A DNA stretch of 64,000 bases from NCBI RefSeq assembly GCF_902769175.1, contig NZ_CACXNW010000004.1, positions 49,698-113,697 on the forward strand. Direction: 5' to 3'. The position numbers were made by a program, and so were the translations under genes. Position 1 is the first letter of the stretch. Every line of letters begins with the position of its first letter. Under the pieces are notes generated by a model. The model searched no databases. It saw only the letters and a list, made by a program, of their open reading frames with translations, and was not told the origin of the DNA. This DNA comes from an uncultured Methanobrevibacter sp. Its GTDB lineage: Archaea > Methanobacteriota > Methanobacteria > Methanobacteriales > Methanobacteriaceae. This document shows, in pieces, positions 41,201 to 53,010 of the stretch.

Positions 41201-44200
41201 CGAATATTTCAATCCCAAAATGGTCTTATTTTAACAACTAGTTCGTGACTGTTTCAGCTTAGGCAAGGAAAGATTTCAATCCCAAAATGGTCTTATTTTA
41301 ACGTTTGCCACATCAACATCAATCTCAAAACTGGGAGTCATTTCAATCCCAAAATGGTCTTATTTTAACTTGTAGTGAGATTATCGGTTAGGCCAATCAT
41401 ACACATTTCAATCCCAAAATGGTCTTATTTTAACGCATAGGCCTAAACTTGCCGATAACACAAGAAGAAAATTTCAATCCCAAAATGGTCTTATTTTAAC
41501 AATACCTCATTGATAATATCGATGAAATATATAATAATTTCAATCCCAAAATGGTCTTATTTTAACAGGAAGTAACTGTTAAGGAAAGAGTAAGAGGCAA
41601 CGAATTTCAATCCCAAAATGGTCTTATTTTAACTTATTTGAAGAGCAAATATGACAATGCCTATTATAAATTTCAATCCCAAAATGGTCTTATTTTAACG
41701 GAAGTGATAAGTGATGAATTAAGCCAAGGGGCTAAATTTCAATCCCAAAATGGTCTTATTTTAACAATACGATATCGTGGGTGTCACACTGGGTTATGAT
41801 AATTTCAATCCCAAAATGGTCTTATTTTAACAGACGGTGAAAAACGTTTATTTCAGTGGCTAAAACGATTTCAATCCCAAAATGGTCTTATTTTAACAGG
41901 CACTTGGTGGAAACCTTTCAAAAGCATTAGTTGATTTCAATCCCAAAATGGTCTTATTTTAACCTTGTTGGAAGACCAGCACTCAGCTACAAAAACATTC
42001 ATTTCAATCCCAAAATGGTCTTATTTTAACTTTTTCTCCTTGAATTTTATGCCAAGCGCTTTTGCAAATTTCAATCCCAAAATGGTCTTATTTTAACTTG
42101 TGAGCTCAGATGGCAAATGCACATCGTTTAACTATTTCAATCCCAAAATGGTCTTATTTTAACCCTATTTTCCTGCCATTCTTTGTCAAGCCATGTTCAA
42201 TTTCAATCCCAAAATGGTCTTATTTTAACAAGTGATACTGTACGGGACATTCTTGACGCACAGTAATTTCAATCCCAAAATGGTCTTATTTTAACATTTA
42301 TACATCGATTACAGCTTGACAAAGGAAGAAATTTCAATCCCAAAATGGTCTTATTTTAACAATTGTATCACGTGTCTTACCGCTTATTAGAAATTCAATT
42401 TCAATCCCAAAATGGTCTTATTTTAACTTTTCTGTGATATATTCAAAATAGATATCTGGTTTGATTTCAATCCCAAAATGGTCTTATTTTAACTAAAAGC
42501 AGTCAAGCCGTTGTAAAGGTGAATAGTAATTTCAATCCCAAAATGGTCTTATTTTAACTTATCAATGTGCTGATATTGTCTTGTAATAGGCCTGATTTCA
42601 ATCCCAAAATGGTCTTATTTTAACAAAAATAGCTCTGGTTTCCTCTTTGTCGTGAAACATATTTCAATCCCAAAATGGTCTTATTTTAACGAGAAGACCG
42701 CTTTGCCCTCTGCATCTGAATACAAATTTCAATCCCAAAATGGTCTTATTTTAACTACGTGCTATTCGTTTAGATTCCCATGTTTGTAGCATTTCAATCC
42801 CAAAATGGTCTTATTTTAACGTTATGGTGACCGCACTACCGATAATGAAGGAAAAGATTTCAATCCCAAAATGGTCTTATTTTAACTTTACACCTAAACG
42901 GTGCAAATCATTATAGCCCTCTATTTCAATCCCAAAATGGTCTTATTTTAACTTGAGATACACCATTATCCAATGTTACTTTTGCATTATTTCAATCCCA
43001 AAATGGTCTTATTTTAACCAGGTTTGGCAGCTGCAAAGAAAATAGCTGCATGGTTATTTCAATCCCAAAATGGTCTTATTTTAACCCTAATGCCTTGCTG
43101 CAGGCTGATTCTGATTTGTAAATTTCAATCCCAAAATGGTCTTATTTTAACTCTTGAATAGTTTCTTTGTCTTCTAGGAGATCAACTATTTCAATCCCAA
43201 AATGGTCTTATTTTAACAGTTTCTCCAACATATAATGTTGTGAAATTTCAGAAATTTCAATCCCAAAATGGTCTTATTTTAACGTCTGTGCAGACAAGTT
43301 GAAAGAGCACCAGACTCCATTTCAATCCCAAAATGGTCTTATTTTAACCAAGCAAGTCTGCGAGAAGAAATCAGGAAAGAAATCAATTTCAATCCCAAAA
43401 TGGTCTTATTTTAACATTATTCATCATGTTCTATGATATCAGCTTGTTTCTATTTCAATCCCAAAATGGTCTTATTTTAACGAAAATCGTATCAAAGGAA
43501 ATTATGAACGCAATCAAAATTTCAATCCCAAAATGGTCTTATTTTAACAGATACTTGATGAAGTGAAGGATACGATTGAGAAGAATTTCAATCCCAAAAT
43601 GGTCTTATTTTAACGCGTATTTGCTCATACAAGCCCTCCCCGCTTCTCCATTTCAATCCCAAAATGGTCTTATTTTAACCTTTCCATGTACAAATCCAAG
43701 TGTACACTTGTTCCATATTTCAATCCCAAAATGGTCTTATTTTAACTATTTTTACCATATTTTTTATGGTAATATGAAGCAATTTCAATCCCAAAATGGT
43801 CTTATTTTAACACCCAATCCGTATTATGCCTGAAACCCGCGTATTGATTTCAATCCCAAAATGGTCTTATTTTAACGAGGATTTCTCATTCTCTTGAAAA
43901 AATGGAAAAAAGGATTTCAATCCCAAAATGGTCTTATTTTAACGCTGTTGTAGGTCTGCATCGGCACTTGTACTGCCGCATTTCAATCCCAAAATGGTCT
44001 TATTTTAACAATTAAAAACCGATGATGAATCCCTGCGTAAATTTAATTTCAATCCCAAAATGGTCTTATTTTAACTTGTACGGGATATTACCGTCTATCA
44101 TGCGTATTAGGTCAATTTCAATCCCAAAATGGTCTTATTTTAACCTTATCACTCGAAGTCAGCGATGAATCCATGACAGTATTTCAATCCCAAAATGGTC

Positions 44201-47200
44201 TTATTTTAACAAGACGACCATCAGACCATCGATGAAACTATCACAAATTTCAATCCCAAAATGGTCTTATTTTAACACAATGGACAAAAATCATAAGTCT
44301 TTTGAGTACATAAATTTCAATCCCAAAATGGTCTTATTTTAACAATGTACAATCGTATTCCCGAAATGCACCTTGAACGATTTCAATCCCAAAATGGTCT
44401 TATTTTAACTAGTGAAATAGGACATGTACATGAAGAAATATTAAACTTATTTCAATCCCAAAATGGTCTTATTTTAACTTTGGGCAGGGGAAAAGGAGAT
44501 TTCATGGAAGATGGATTTCAATCCCAAAATGGTCTTATTTTAACAAATAACAACTAACAGTGCATATAACCAGTGTATGATATTTCAATCCCAAAATGGT
44601 CTTATTTTAACATTACTGAAATGGTACCATTTCAAGTGTATAAAACGAATTTCAATCCCAAAATGGTCTTATTTTAACTATACTGATTTAAGGAGGATAC
44701 TACGGGTTTAGCTAATTTCAATCCCAAAATGGTCTTATTTTAACCATTTACAAAAAAAATACAATTATAATAAAATCATTATTTCAATCCCAAAATGGTC
44801 TTATTTTAACAAGGGTGGTGAAGACAGAGAAGGATCTGCATGACCCATTTCAATCCCAAAATGGTCTTATTTTAACGCTGCGATACATCGCAAAATTCAA
44901 GATTTTTCCCATTTCAATCCCAAAATGGTCTTATTTTAACGCACGTTATTTGAACGGGCAGCCGTTAGAAAAAGTTATTTCAATCCCAAAATGGTCTTAT
45001 TTTAACAGAAATTGTACACAATAATAACCCGTTGTTTGCACAATTTCAATCCCAAAATGGTCTTATTTTAACCCTGCAGTTGCTGCAAGCTGGGCATTCA
45101 TCAGCCCGATTTCAATCCCAAAATGGTCTTATTTTAACCAAGCCACCAAAAAAAAATGCGAAAAGAGGTGATATTTCAATCCCAAAATGGTCTTATTTTA
45201 ACCATTGATACCTAAATCAGATTGACTTACTAATACACATTTCAATCCCAAAATGGTCTTATTTTAACCTTTCATCACTGACGCTGATGATAATATTAAT
45301 TTGAAATTTCAATCCCAAAATGGTCTTATTTTAACTCTTACACTGCTTCTGCAATGCTTTAACAGCTTGTATTTCAATCCCAAAATGGTCTTATTTTAAC
45401 GGGTACCATGCAAATTCATCCCACCAACATAGACGGATTTCAATCCCAAAATGGTCTTATTTTAACTCAGCTTCAATCTTATCTCCTATCTTACCATCAA
45501 AAATTTCAATCCCAAAATGGTCTTATTTTAACATATTATATTTATCTACTAGTTTCTTATTTTTCCAATTTCAATCCCAAAATGGTCTTATTTTAACTCA
45601 TCATCTTCAATATCAGTACCGCCCGTGAATGCAATTTCAATCCCAAAATGGTCTTATTTTAACTTGATACTCATGATTTTCCATTGCAGCAACTAATTGA
45701 TTTCAATCCCAAAATGGTCTTATTTTAACGGTGTTATTGTCTCCAATGTAGCCTCAGGGTATTCCGATTTCAATCCCAAAATGGTCTTATTTTAACAATA
45801 AATCAAAGATTACTATACTTTGAATTCAAACAATTTCAATCCCAAAATGGTCTTATTTTAACATGTTACTATGGGTACCTATACTCTTAGTGCAACTTGA
45901 TTTCAATCCCAAAATGGTCTTATTTTAACTCACAAATAACAGACCTGGAAAACAAAGTCACCTCCATTTCAATCCCAAAATGGTCTTATTTTAACTAGGA
46001 ATATAATATTCGGTACTCAAACTTTTGATTAATTTCAATCCCAAAATGGTCTTATTTTAACTTTTACACTTGCCGGCACATTATACGTTACGGACGGATT
46101 TCAATCCCAAAATGGTCTTATTTTAACAATTCAATCTGATGGAATGCTTTGATGAGAGCTTTATTTCAATCCCAAAATGGTCTTATTTTAACCCAAAAAT
46201 ATGGGAATTGGCATTACAAAGCAACCACATTTCAATCCCAAAATGGTCTTATTTTAACACTGATTTCACGGAAGGAAGCGAGGCATATCACTTATATTTC
46301 AATCCCAAAATGGTCTTATTTTAACAAGATTTCTGCGTGCTAGTATGGTCCCTTGTCTCAATTTCAATCCCAAAATGGTCTTATTTTAACTTGACAATTG
46401 TTGAGGAAAACAGTGACCCTGTTGTATTTCAATCCCAAAATGGTCTTATTTTAACGATAAACAGAGCTTAGAGTTAGTGAATATGGATATAAATTTCAAT
46501 CCCAAAATGGTCTTATTTTAACAAGTGTAGCAATTGTAGCCGCTACTAAAAAGTATGGATTTCAATCCCAAAATGGTCTTATTTTAACCAAAGAAAAAGG
46601 TACGGCTTTATCCTAAGCAATATGCATTTCAATCCCAAAATGGTCTTATTTTAACACGTTTAGGAACATATCCTACGATTGACACGGAGTAATTTCAATC
46701 CCAAAATGGTCTTATTTTAACTGAAATCATCATAACTGTCAAGTGCAATGTAACCAGTATTTCAATCCCAAAATGGTCTTATTTTAACTCAGGACAATTG
46801 AGGATATTGATGATGATGATGGTGATTTCAATCCCAAAATGGTCTTATTTTAACTCACCATAACCGATATTTACGGTAGCGTCGCTTACATTTCAATCCC
46901 AAAATGGTCTTATTTTAACTTCTATTTCATCAAAACCGGTGAGTGTAATGTCGATATTTCAATCCCAAAATGGTCTTATTTTAACTTTCTGTCTTGTACT
47001 TGTGTTTTCCTTTTTGGATTCATTTCAATCCCAAAATGGTCTTATTTTAACCTGATGGGTATTCAGCGCTAGTGCTACTGTCATCCATTTCAATCCCAAA
47101 ATGGTCTTATTTTAACTTGTTTTTTTCACCGCTCCTGGCGGTATTATGAAACATTTCAATCCCAAAATGGTCTTATTTTAACATACGTATACAAATCCAA

Positions 47201-50200
47201 TAATTTTATTAGGTCATAATTTCAATCCCAAAATGGTCTTATTTTAACCATATCACGATGAAAAAGAGTTCTGCTAGTTCTTCTATTTCAATCCCAAAAT
47301 GGTCTTATTTTAACCATTTCCTCGTCGTACACTTTGCCGCGGATAGTACGAATTTCAATCCCAAAATGGTCTTATTTTAACCGTCTGGTTTCTGCAGATA
47401 ATGGTTTTCCATAATTAATTTCAATCCCAAAATGGTCTTATTTTAACTTTTTTCTCTATTTTAATAACCACAAAAGTAAAATTAATTTCAATCCCAAAAT
47501 GGTCTTATTTTAACGGATAATGTAACACCATGCAATGTTTCCCGTGAACGAATTTCAATCCCAAAATGGTCTTATTTTAACGAAGAGCTGAATAAGCTGG
47601 ATAATACGATTACCGTCATTTCAATCCCAAAATGGTCTTATTTTAACTTACTTTGCTTAATTTTCGTCTGGTTTCTGCAGATAAATTTCAATCCCAAAAT
47701 GGTCTTATTTTAACTCAATAGGTATATCAGTTATTTTTACCATATTTTTTAATTTCAATCCCAAAATGGTCTTATTTTAACAAGACGACCATCAAACCAT
47801 CGATGAAACCATCACAAATTTCAATCCCAAAATGGTCTTATTTTAACATCCTACCCTTTCTAGTAATACTCTTTATGTTGGTGTATTTCAATCCCAAAAT
47901 GGTCTTATTTTAACTGTATTTCCTCATGCATGAAGGTTATTGTGAAGATATTTCAATCCCAAAATGGTCTTATTTTAACTCCAAAGATTACCATAATTCT
48001 TTGGTTGATTTGAAACATTTCAATCCCAAAATGGTCTTATTTTAACATTTTCATGCTTAAGGAAGTAAATTATTACTTCAATATTTCAATCCCAAAATGG
48101 TCTTATTTTAACTGCAAAAATAGTATCAAACAAGCACAAACATATTCCATTTCAATCCCAAAATGGTCTTATTTTAACCGGCACGTATATGGGCCGGGAT
48201 ATGAGTTGTGAATTTATTTCAATCCCAAAATGGTCTTATTTTAACTCAATTCAGAATTCTTGTTTTCATCAATACGAATGAATTTCAATCCCAAAATGGT
48301 CTTATTTTAACCTTGCACGTCGCTGTGGATACCTGCTGCCGAGTCCTAATTTCAATCCCAAAATGGTCTTATTTTAACTTAACCCTTGTAAGCATTTGTT
48401 CAAAAAACTCTTCTATTTCAATCCCAAAATGGTCTTATTTTAACTTTTTGTAATCTGTAAATCAAGCACTTCCCGAACCCTATTTCAATCCCAAAATGGT
48501 CTTATTTTAACCTTTACAAACCAACCGCCATCGCCCTGGAAATTTGTATTTCAATCCCAAAATGGTCTTATTTTAACGCATAAATGCTGTTATCTACAAA
48601 ACCTAATACAACAATTTCAATCCCAAAATGGTCTTATTTTAACAGAGGTAAATATGATAATAATATAATAGAATGGGAATTTCAATCCCAAAATGGTCTT
48701 ATTTTAACTGTAGCAGTGAGGTATTGTTTTTTTCACCTATAACTATTTCAATCCCAAAATGGTCTTATTTTAACACGGTCAATAAGCACTTGTATAAGAC
48801 TATCAGGGTAATTTCAATCCCAAAATGGTCTTATTTTAACTTCAAGACCTCAAATTTACCATTTAGGTTAACTGTTATTTCAATCCCAAAATGGTCTTAT
48901 TTTAACTTTATATCATCTCCATTTTTATATTAGTGTAACAAAATTTCAATCCCAAAATGGTCTTATTTTAACACAGGAACAGACTCCTTTAGAACAGAAT
49001 CATACTTAATTTCAATCCCAAAATGGTCTTATTTTAACTATTCACTGTCGGAGATTGACCATATCAACGAATAAATTTCAATCCCAAAATGGTCTTATTT
49101 TAACTACCAGGTGGAAGTATAAGTTGATGAGTAGTGTTAATTTCAATCCCAAAATGGTCTTATTTTAACCGTTCACTTTAAATGTGTCGATGTTTTGATT
49201 GACAAAATTTCAATCCCAAAATGGTCTTATTTTAACCCTTTTCTTTTACGTAATTTAACTTTACTACTTTGATTTCAATCCCAAAATGGTCTTATTTTAA
49301 CCATCTTGCATTATAATTTTTCCAATAACTGCACTTAATTTCAATCCCAAAATGGTCTTATTTTAACTTTACTTAGTTGCATATTCTCATAGGCATTAAG
49401 ACAAATTTCAATCCCAAAATGGTCTTATTTTAACAGTATCATTAGTTGTTTCATTATTTACCGGTACTTCATTTCAATCCCAAAATGGTCTTATTTTAAC
49501 CAGCAATATTTGCAACTGCCAATGTAGCATAATATAATTTCAATCCCAAAATGGTCTTATTTTAACTCGTTGAGGCTTCCTTCGTAAGCATTTTTATCTA
49601 TGAAATTTCAATCCCAAAATGGTCTTATTTTAACTCTAAATTAACTATCCCAGACGCGCTTAAATAATAGCGATTTCAATCCCAAAATGGTCTTATTTTA
49701 ACTTTCAGAGAATATGAAAGATTTTTTAGTATTAGTGATTTCAATCCCAAAATGGTCTTATTTTAACGCACTTGTAAACGGCTCAACTGGAGACGTGACT
49801 GAATTTCAATCCCAAAATGGTCTTATTTTAACTTTAACAATCAGAATAGTTTTGAGATTTATCATCAATTTCAATCCCAAAATGGTCTTATTTTAACAAT
49901 TCACCTTCAAAGAACATTATCTCTTCATTATCCTCATTTCAATCCCAAAATGGTCTTATTTTAACATTAAATACCCAAGTTTCGTTCGTATCTTTCCGTT
50001 ATTTCAATCCCAAAATGGTCTTATTTTAACAGTTAATAAGACTGATGAAAATGACACAACTACTAGATTTCAATCCCAAAATGGTCTTATTTTAACTCGC
50101 ATTATTATCATGATTTATGAAAACACGTTTACTTATTTCAATCCCAAAATGGTCTTATTTTAACCTTTAGAAGGTCCAGTAAATTGGTTGAAAAACGCAA

Positions 50201-50957
50201 TTTCAATCCCAAAATGGTCTTATTTTAACTTTAGAGAATAATTTTATGAATCCTCCATCTCCTCTATTTCAATCCCAAAATGGTCTTATTTTAACTAGAG
50301 GATACTATTAATTTGATTGATGATTCATTACCATTTCAATCCCAAAATGGTCTTATTTTAACCCCAGATAACAGATTTGGAAAACAAGGTAACCTCCATT
50401 TCAATCCCAAAATGGTCTTATTTTAACATGAAAAATAAATATAAACTGAAAAGCAAACAAACTGATTTCAATCCCAAAATGGTCTTATTTTAACACTTAC
50501 TACTGTCAGTTTTATTAGTTAATATTACTTATTTCAATCCCAAAATGGTCTTATTTTAACAAATTGTTCTACCAGGTATGTTGTACTGTCCCCTCCATTT
50601 CAATCCCAAAATGGTCTTATTTTAACCTCAACTACAGTATTTCCACACACATAATCACCAATATTTCAATCCCAAAATGGTCTTATTTTAACTTGTTTAA
50701 TAATTGTTTTCAATTCAGTCATTAACTCTATTTCAATCCCAAAATGGTCTTATTTTAACCACTAGATACTCCTATCTGGTCTAATGTCCTTATGTATTTC
50801 AATCCCAAAATGGTCTTATTTTAACATATCATCCTCCTCCTTAAAAGAAACCATATGTTTGATTTCAATCCCAAAATGGTCTTATTTTAACAGATATAAG
50901 TATAACTTGTACAATCACTGATGTCTAATTTCAATCCCAAAATGGTCTTATTTTAAC
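32276..50957 (-). CRISPR. main CRISPR array, 283 repeats and 282 spacers
   Basis: Hand count of repeat starts gives 283 copies of a 30-base repeat. On the plus strand it begins ATTTCAATCCC and ends CTTATTTTAAC; on the minus strand it begins GTTAAAATAAGACC and ends GGGATTGAAAT. Mean period is 66.1. Spacers are mostly 35-37 bases, with a range seen of 27-39. Repeats are identical except a G-to-A change at position 18 of the plus-strand repeat in three of them (32276, 33987, 36629), all in the cas2-proximal quarter. I assign the minus strand as transcribed because type I-B crRNA handles are ATTGAAA(C/T/G) from the repeat 3' end. A short stem CCA-TTT-TGG in the repeat may guide Cas6. Many spacers form near-duplicate families. 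Confidence 0.98.
32643..32729. repeat. adjacent full and truncated copies of one spacer
   Basis: The spacer ending at 32672 (37 bases) and the next one at 32703-32729 (27 bases) share their last 26 bases, ATGATAGAATATATTAGCAC plus AATTAG. The second lacks the first ten or so bases. It is the shortest spacer I found. Confidence 0.9.
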
Positions 50958-51286
50958 AGGGCCTAAATTTCGAATAAAAATCCATTTAATATATTAATAT
51001 TTGTCCAATTTTCAATTTAAACTTTTCGATTATCAAAAAAGATTTTATTTAAAAAGACTAACAATTCCACTAAATCCTTTAATTTAATAAATAAAAATCT
51101 AATTTTGATCTAAATTAAATTTAAAAATAATTTCAAGGGAAATATTATTAATTAAGAAATATTTTTTATTTATTCGGAAATTAAAGAAATATTTATTTAT
51201 AACTTAACTTAATTAACTATATTTTTCATCATCATCGACGATATTTGTAAAGCATAGTTATCCATATTTTTATGTGAGGTGAAAAA
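50958..51286 (-). promoter_or_regulatory. probable CRISPR leader and array promoter
   Basis: AT-rich, non-coding, next to the last repeat on the side away from cas2. Read on the minus strand it contains TCGAAAAGTTTAAATT (51014-51029), which nearly repeats the BRE-TATA of the adhesin promoter at 12441-12456. Transcription would start near 50990, about 35 bases before the first repeat. A second TATA-like element (TTATAAATA on minus) is at 51194-51202. Leader identity is inferred from repeat orientation and this promoter. Confidence 0.65.
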
Positions 51287-51846
51287 ATGGACATTAAGCA
51301 AACAATTATTATAGCGCTTACAGTTATTTTAGTAGCATTAATTGCTTTAGGGACTTATATATATTTCTAATCAAGGGTCAGAATATCAAAATGTAAGCAT
51401 AACGAAATCTGCTTCAACTATCATAGCATTTGATGAGTCTGGGTCAGAATATCAAAATGTAAGCATAACAGATACATTTTCATTAGAAATTCCAGTTTCA
51501 GACAATATAACCAATAAAACAATCAGCAATCGCATAAATGTTATAAACGATACCAAAAATGATGTGGTGATCACATCATTTAATAGTGCAGGAACATCAT
51601 TCGATGAACTTCTAACTGATGGAACTCAACTTGCGGTTATAAGGGATGCATATAAAGTCGGAGATGAACAAATAACTATAGCAAATCAAACGGTTTGGTA
51701 TAATGGAGATATTGGTTATTACATTGGCTTATTATTCTAGTGAAAAAACTCATGATAATGTAGTCATTTCTTGTAAAAGTAATGATACTATGGCGCATAT
51801 GATTAGTACTGTAAATGATACTGGTGATGTGGCTATAGCCAACTAA
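51287..51846 (+). pseudogene. membrane-anchored small protein, decayed copy A
   Basis: Begins MDIKQTIIIALTVILVALIALGTYIYF behind GTGAGGTGAAAAA, a Lys start and one membrane helix. A frameshift near 51365 separates it from the extracellular part: GSEYQNVSITDTFSLEIPVSD, VINDTKNDVVITSFNSAGTS and NQTVWYNGDIGYY. A second frameshift near 51724 leads to SEKTHDNVVISCKSNDTMAH and the stop at 51844. A 66-bp in-frame duplication (GGGTCAGAATATCAAAATGT at 51375 and 51441) is present. The same elements recur in the pseudogene at 53011. Function of the intact family is unknown to me. Confidence 0.75.
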
Positions 51847-52034
51847 TTTTATTTTTTTTTTTTTTTAAGCAAACCTTTAAATACCACTATTCCCTAAAAT
51901 ATTGTACCTTAAGAGGAGAACATCAAGGGGGGGAATAAACATAGCACATATACAAACATTCCAATGGTGACAATTGCGGATTCCATTTCAAAGACAATGT
52001 AAAAGGATTTTATCTCAATCTAGAAACAGGCTAA

Positions 52035-52673
52035 TTAGAAACTTTCACCACAAGTGGCATAAGATTAAACAAAGACTATAAAAAATCTCCTTTAAGAGGA
52101 TACATTCCACAAACATATTTTGGCGGTTGCAATAAAACGGTAGACACATACAATATAGAATCCTTTGGAGATGTTTACAATATGGAAACTGCAGCTCTTC
52201 TACTTCAAATACTCATTCCAAACAGAGTTTTATTTGCCAGAATGAAATTGGAACAATCAGAATATCTAAAAAAGTTATGGAATTATCAGCTTAAGGAAGA
52301 GAAATCTTTATTTGAGGATGAAGATTTTCTTCTTGACATGTTGGTAAGCAATCCTAATTTTCCAAAAAATTTTATATCTAATTATAAAGAGTATCTTGGT
52401 GAGTTAGTTCACTATGTGGATAAGCTAGAGCTTCTGGATATTATGGTTGACAATCATATAACTTCTGCAAAGGAAGATTTGAATCGTTTGGAAAATACAG
52501 CAAGTTGCATTCACTTGCAGGATAATAACTATAATATTCGCTTGGATGGAAAAAGAATCGAATTGGACACTTGTCATGGTTGTGGAGAAAAAATCTTTAG
52601 GATAAAGGCAGATGAGCCTTGTCCTAAATGTTCCTCTCCTATAAGGATGGTTAGATCAATGTTTGTTGATTAA
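52035..52673 (+). pseudogene. zinc-ribbon protein with interrupted N-terminus
   Basis: The part from the ATG at 52182 to 52673 gives 163 residues with a C-terminal zinc ribbon CHGCGEK...CPKCSSPI. The same frame is coding further upstream (LETFTTSGIRLNKDYKKSPL, RGYIPQTYFGGCNKT), where a TAA at 52032-52034 cuts it from an earlier segment (HIYKHSNGDNCGFHF, DNVKGFYLNLETG) at 51945-52031. So either the gene lost its start and is dying, or it now starts internally at 52182. No good ribosome site stands before 52182. The middle is helical (KEEKSLFEDEDFLLDMLVSN). Function unknown. Confidence 0.55.
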
Positions 52674-52773
52674 ATTTAAATCAGTAAATTTTACTGACTC
52701 TCATTTTCTTTTTTTAAAAACATTTATAAGCTCCCAAAAGTATACTACTATTAAAGTTAAGGGAGGAAATATC

Positions 52774-52866
52774 ATGATTTGTCTATTCTGTGGAGAATAT
52801 GTAAACAACGGAGACTTGATCTGTCCACATTGCGGAGCAGATTTAAGCTCCTGTTATCATAAATAA
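52774..52866 (+). CDS. 30-residue zinc-ribbon microprotein A
   Basis: Translation from the ATG at 52774, behind the strong site GGGAGGAAAT, gives MICLFCGEYVNNGDLICPHCGADLSSCYHK (written here in two parts: MICLFCGEYVNNGDL, ICPHCGADLSSCYHK). The CxxC...CPHCG pattern is a complete zinc ribbon. A TATA-like element lies at about 52725. It is followed at 52908 by a second protein of the same kind. Many such ribbons in archaea are heads of longer proteins; here the stop directly follows the ribbon, so it is either a true microprotein or the stump of a larger gene. Confidence 0.65.
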   Translation: MICLFCGEYVNNGDLICPHCGADLSSCYHK

Positions 52867-52907
52867 TTTATTGAGGAAAACCATGACTATTAAAAAGGAG
52901 TGATGAT

Positions 52908-53009
52908 ATGGAAGAATGCCCTTATTGCGGTGAACTTTTAGAAACTTATGAGCTTGTTTGCCCTCATTGTTATTCTGATTTGGAATTATATTGGTTTGGA
53001 GAATATTGA
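52908..53009 (+). CDS. 33-residue zinc-ribbon microprotein B
   Basis: The ATG at 52908 behind AAAAAGGAGTGATGAT gives MEECPYCGELLETYELVCP then HCYSDLELYWFGEY. CPYCGE and CPHCYSDLE form one zinc ribbon with the same spacing as microprotein A. The stop TGA (53007-53009) is one base before the ATG of the decayed membrane protein at 53011, so the two were translationally coupled. Likely acts, if at all, in the cytoplasm next to the membrane partner. Confidence 0.65.
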   Translation: MEECPYCGELLETYELVCPHCYSDLELYWFGEY

Positions 53010-53010
53010 A

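Noticed and set aside
32784..49896. Many open frames of 60-125 codons with repeated ISIPKWSYFN or FQSQNGLILT motifs
   Set aside because: They are the CRISPR repeat read in two frames that happen to lack stops. They have no start context and stop at spacer borders; not proteins.
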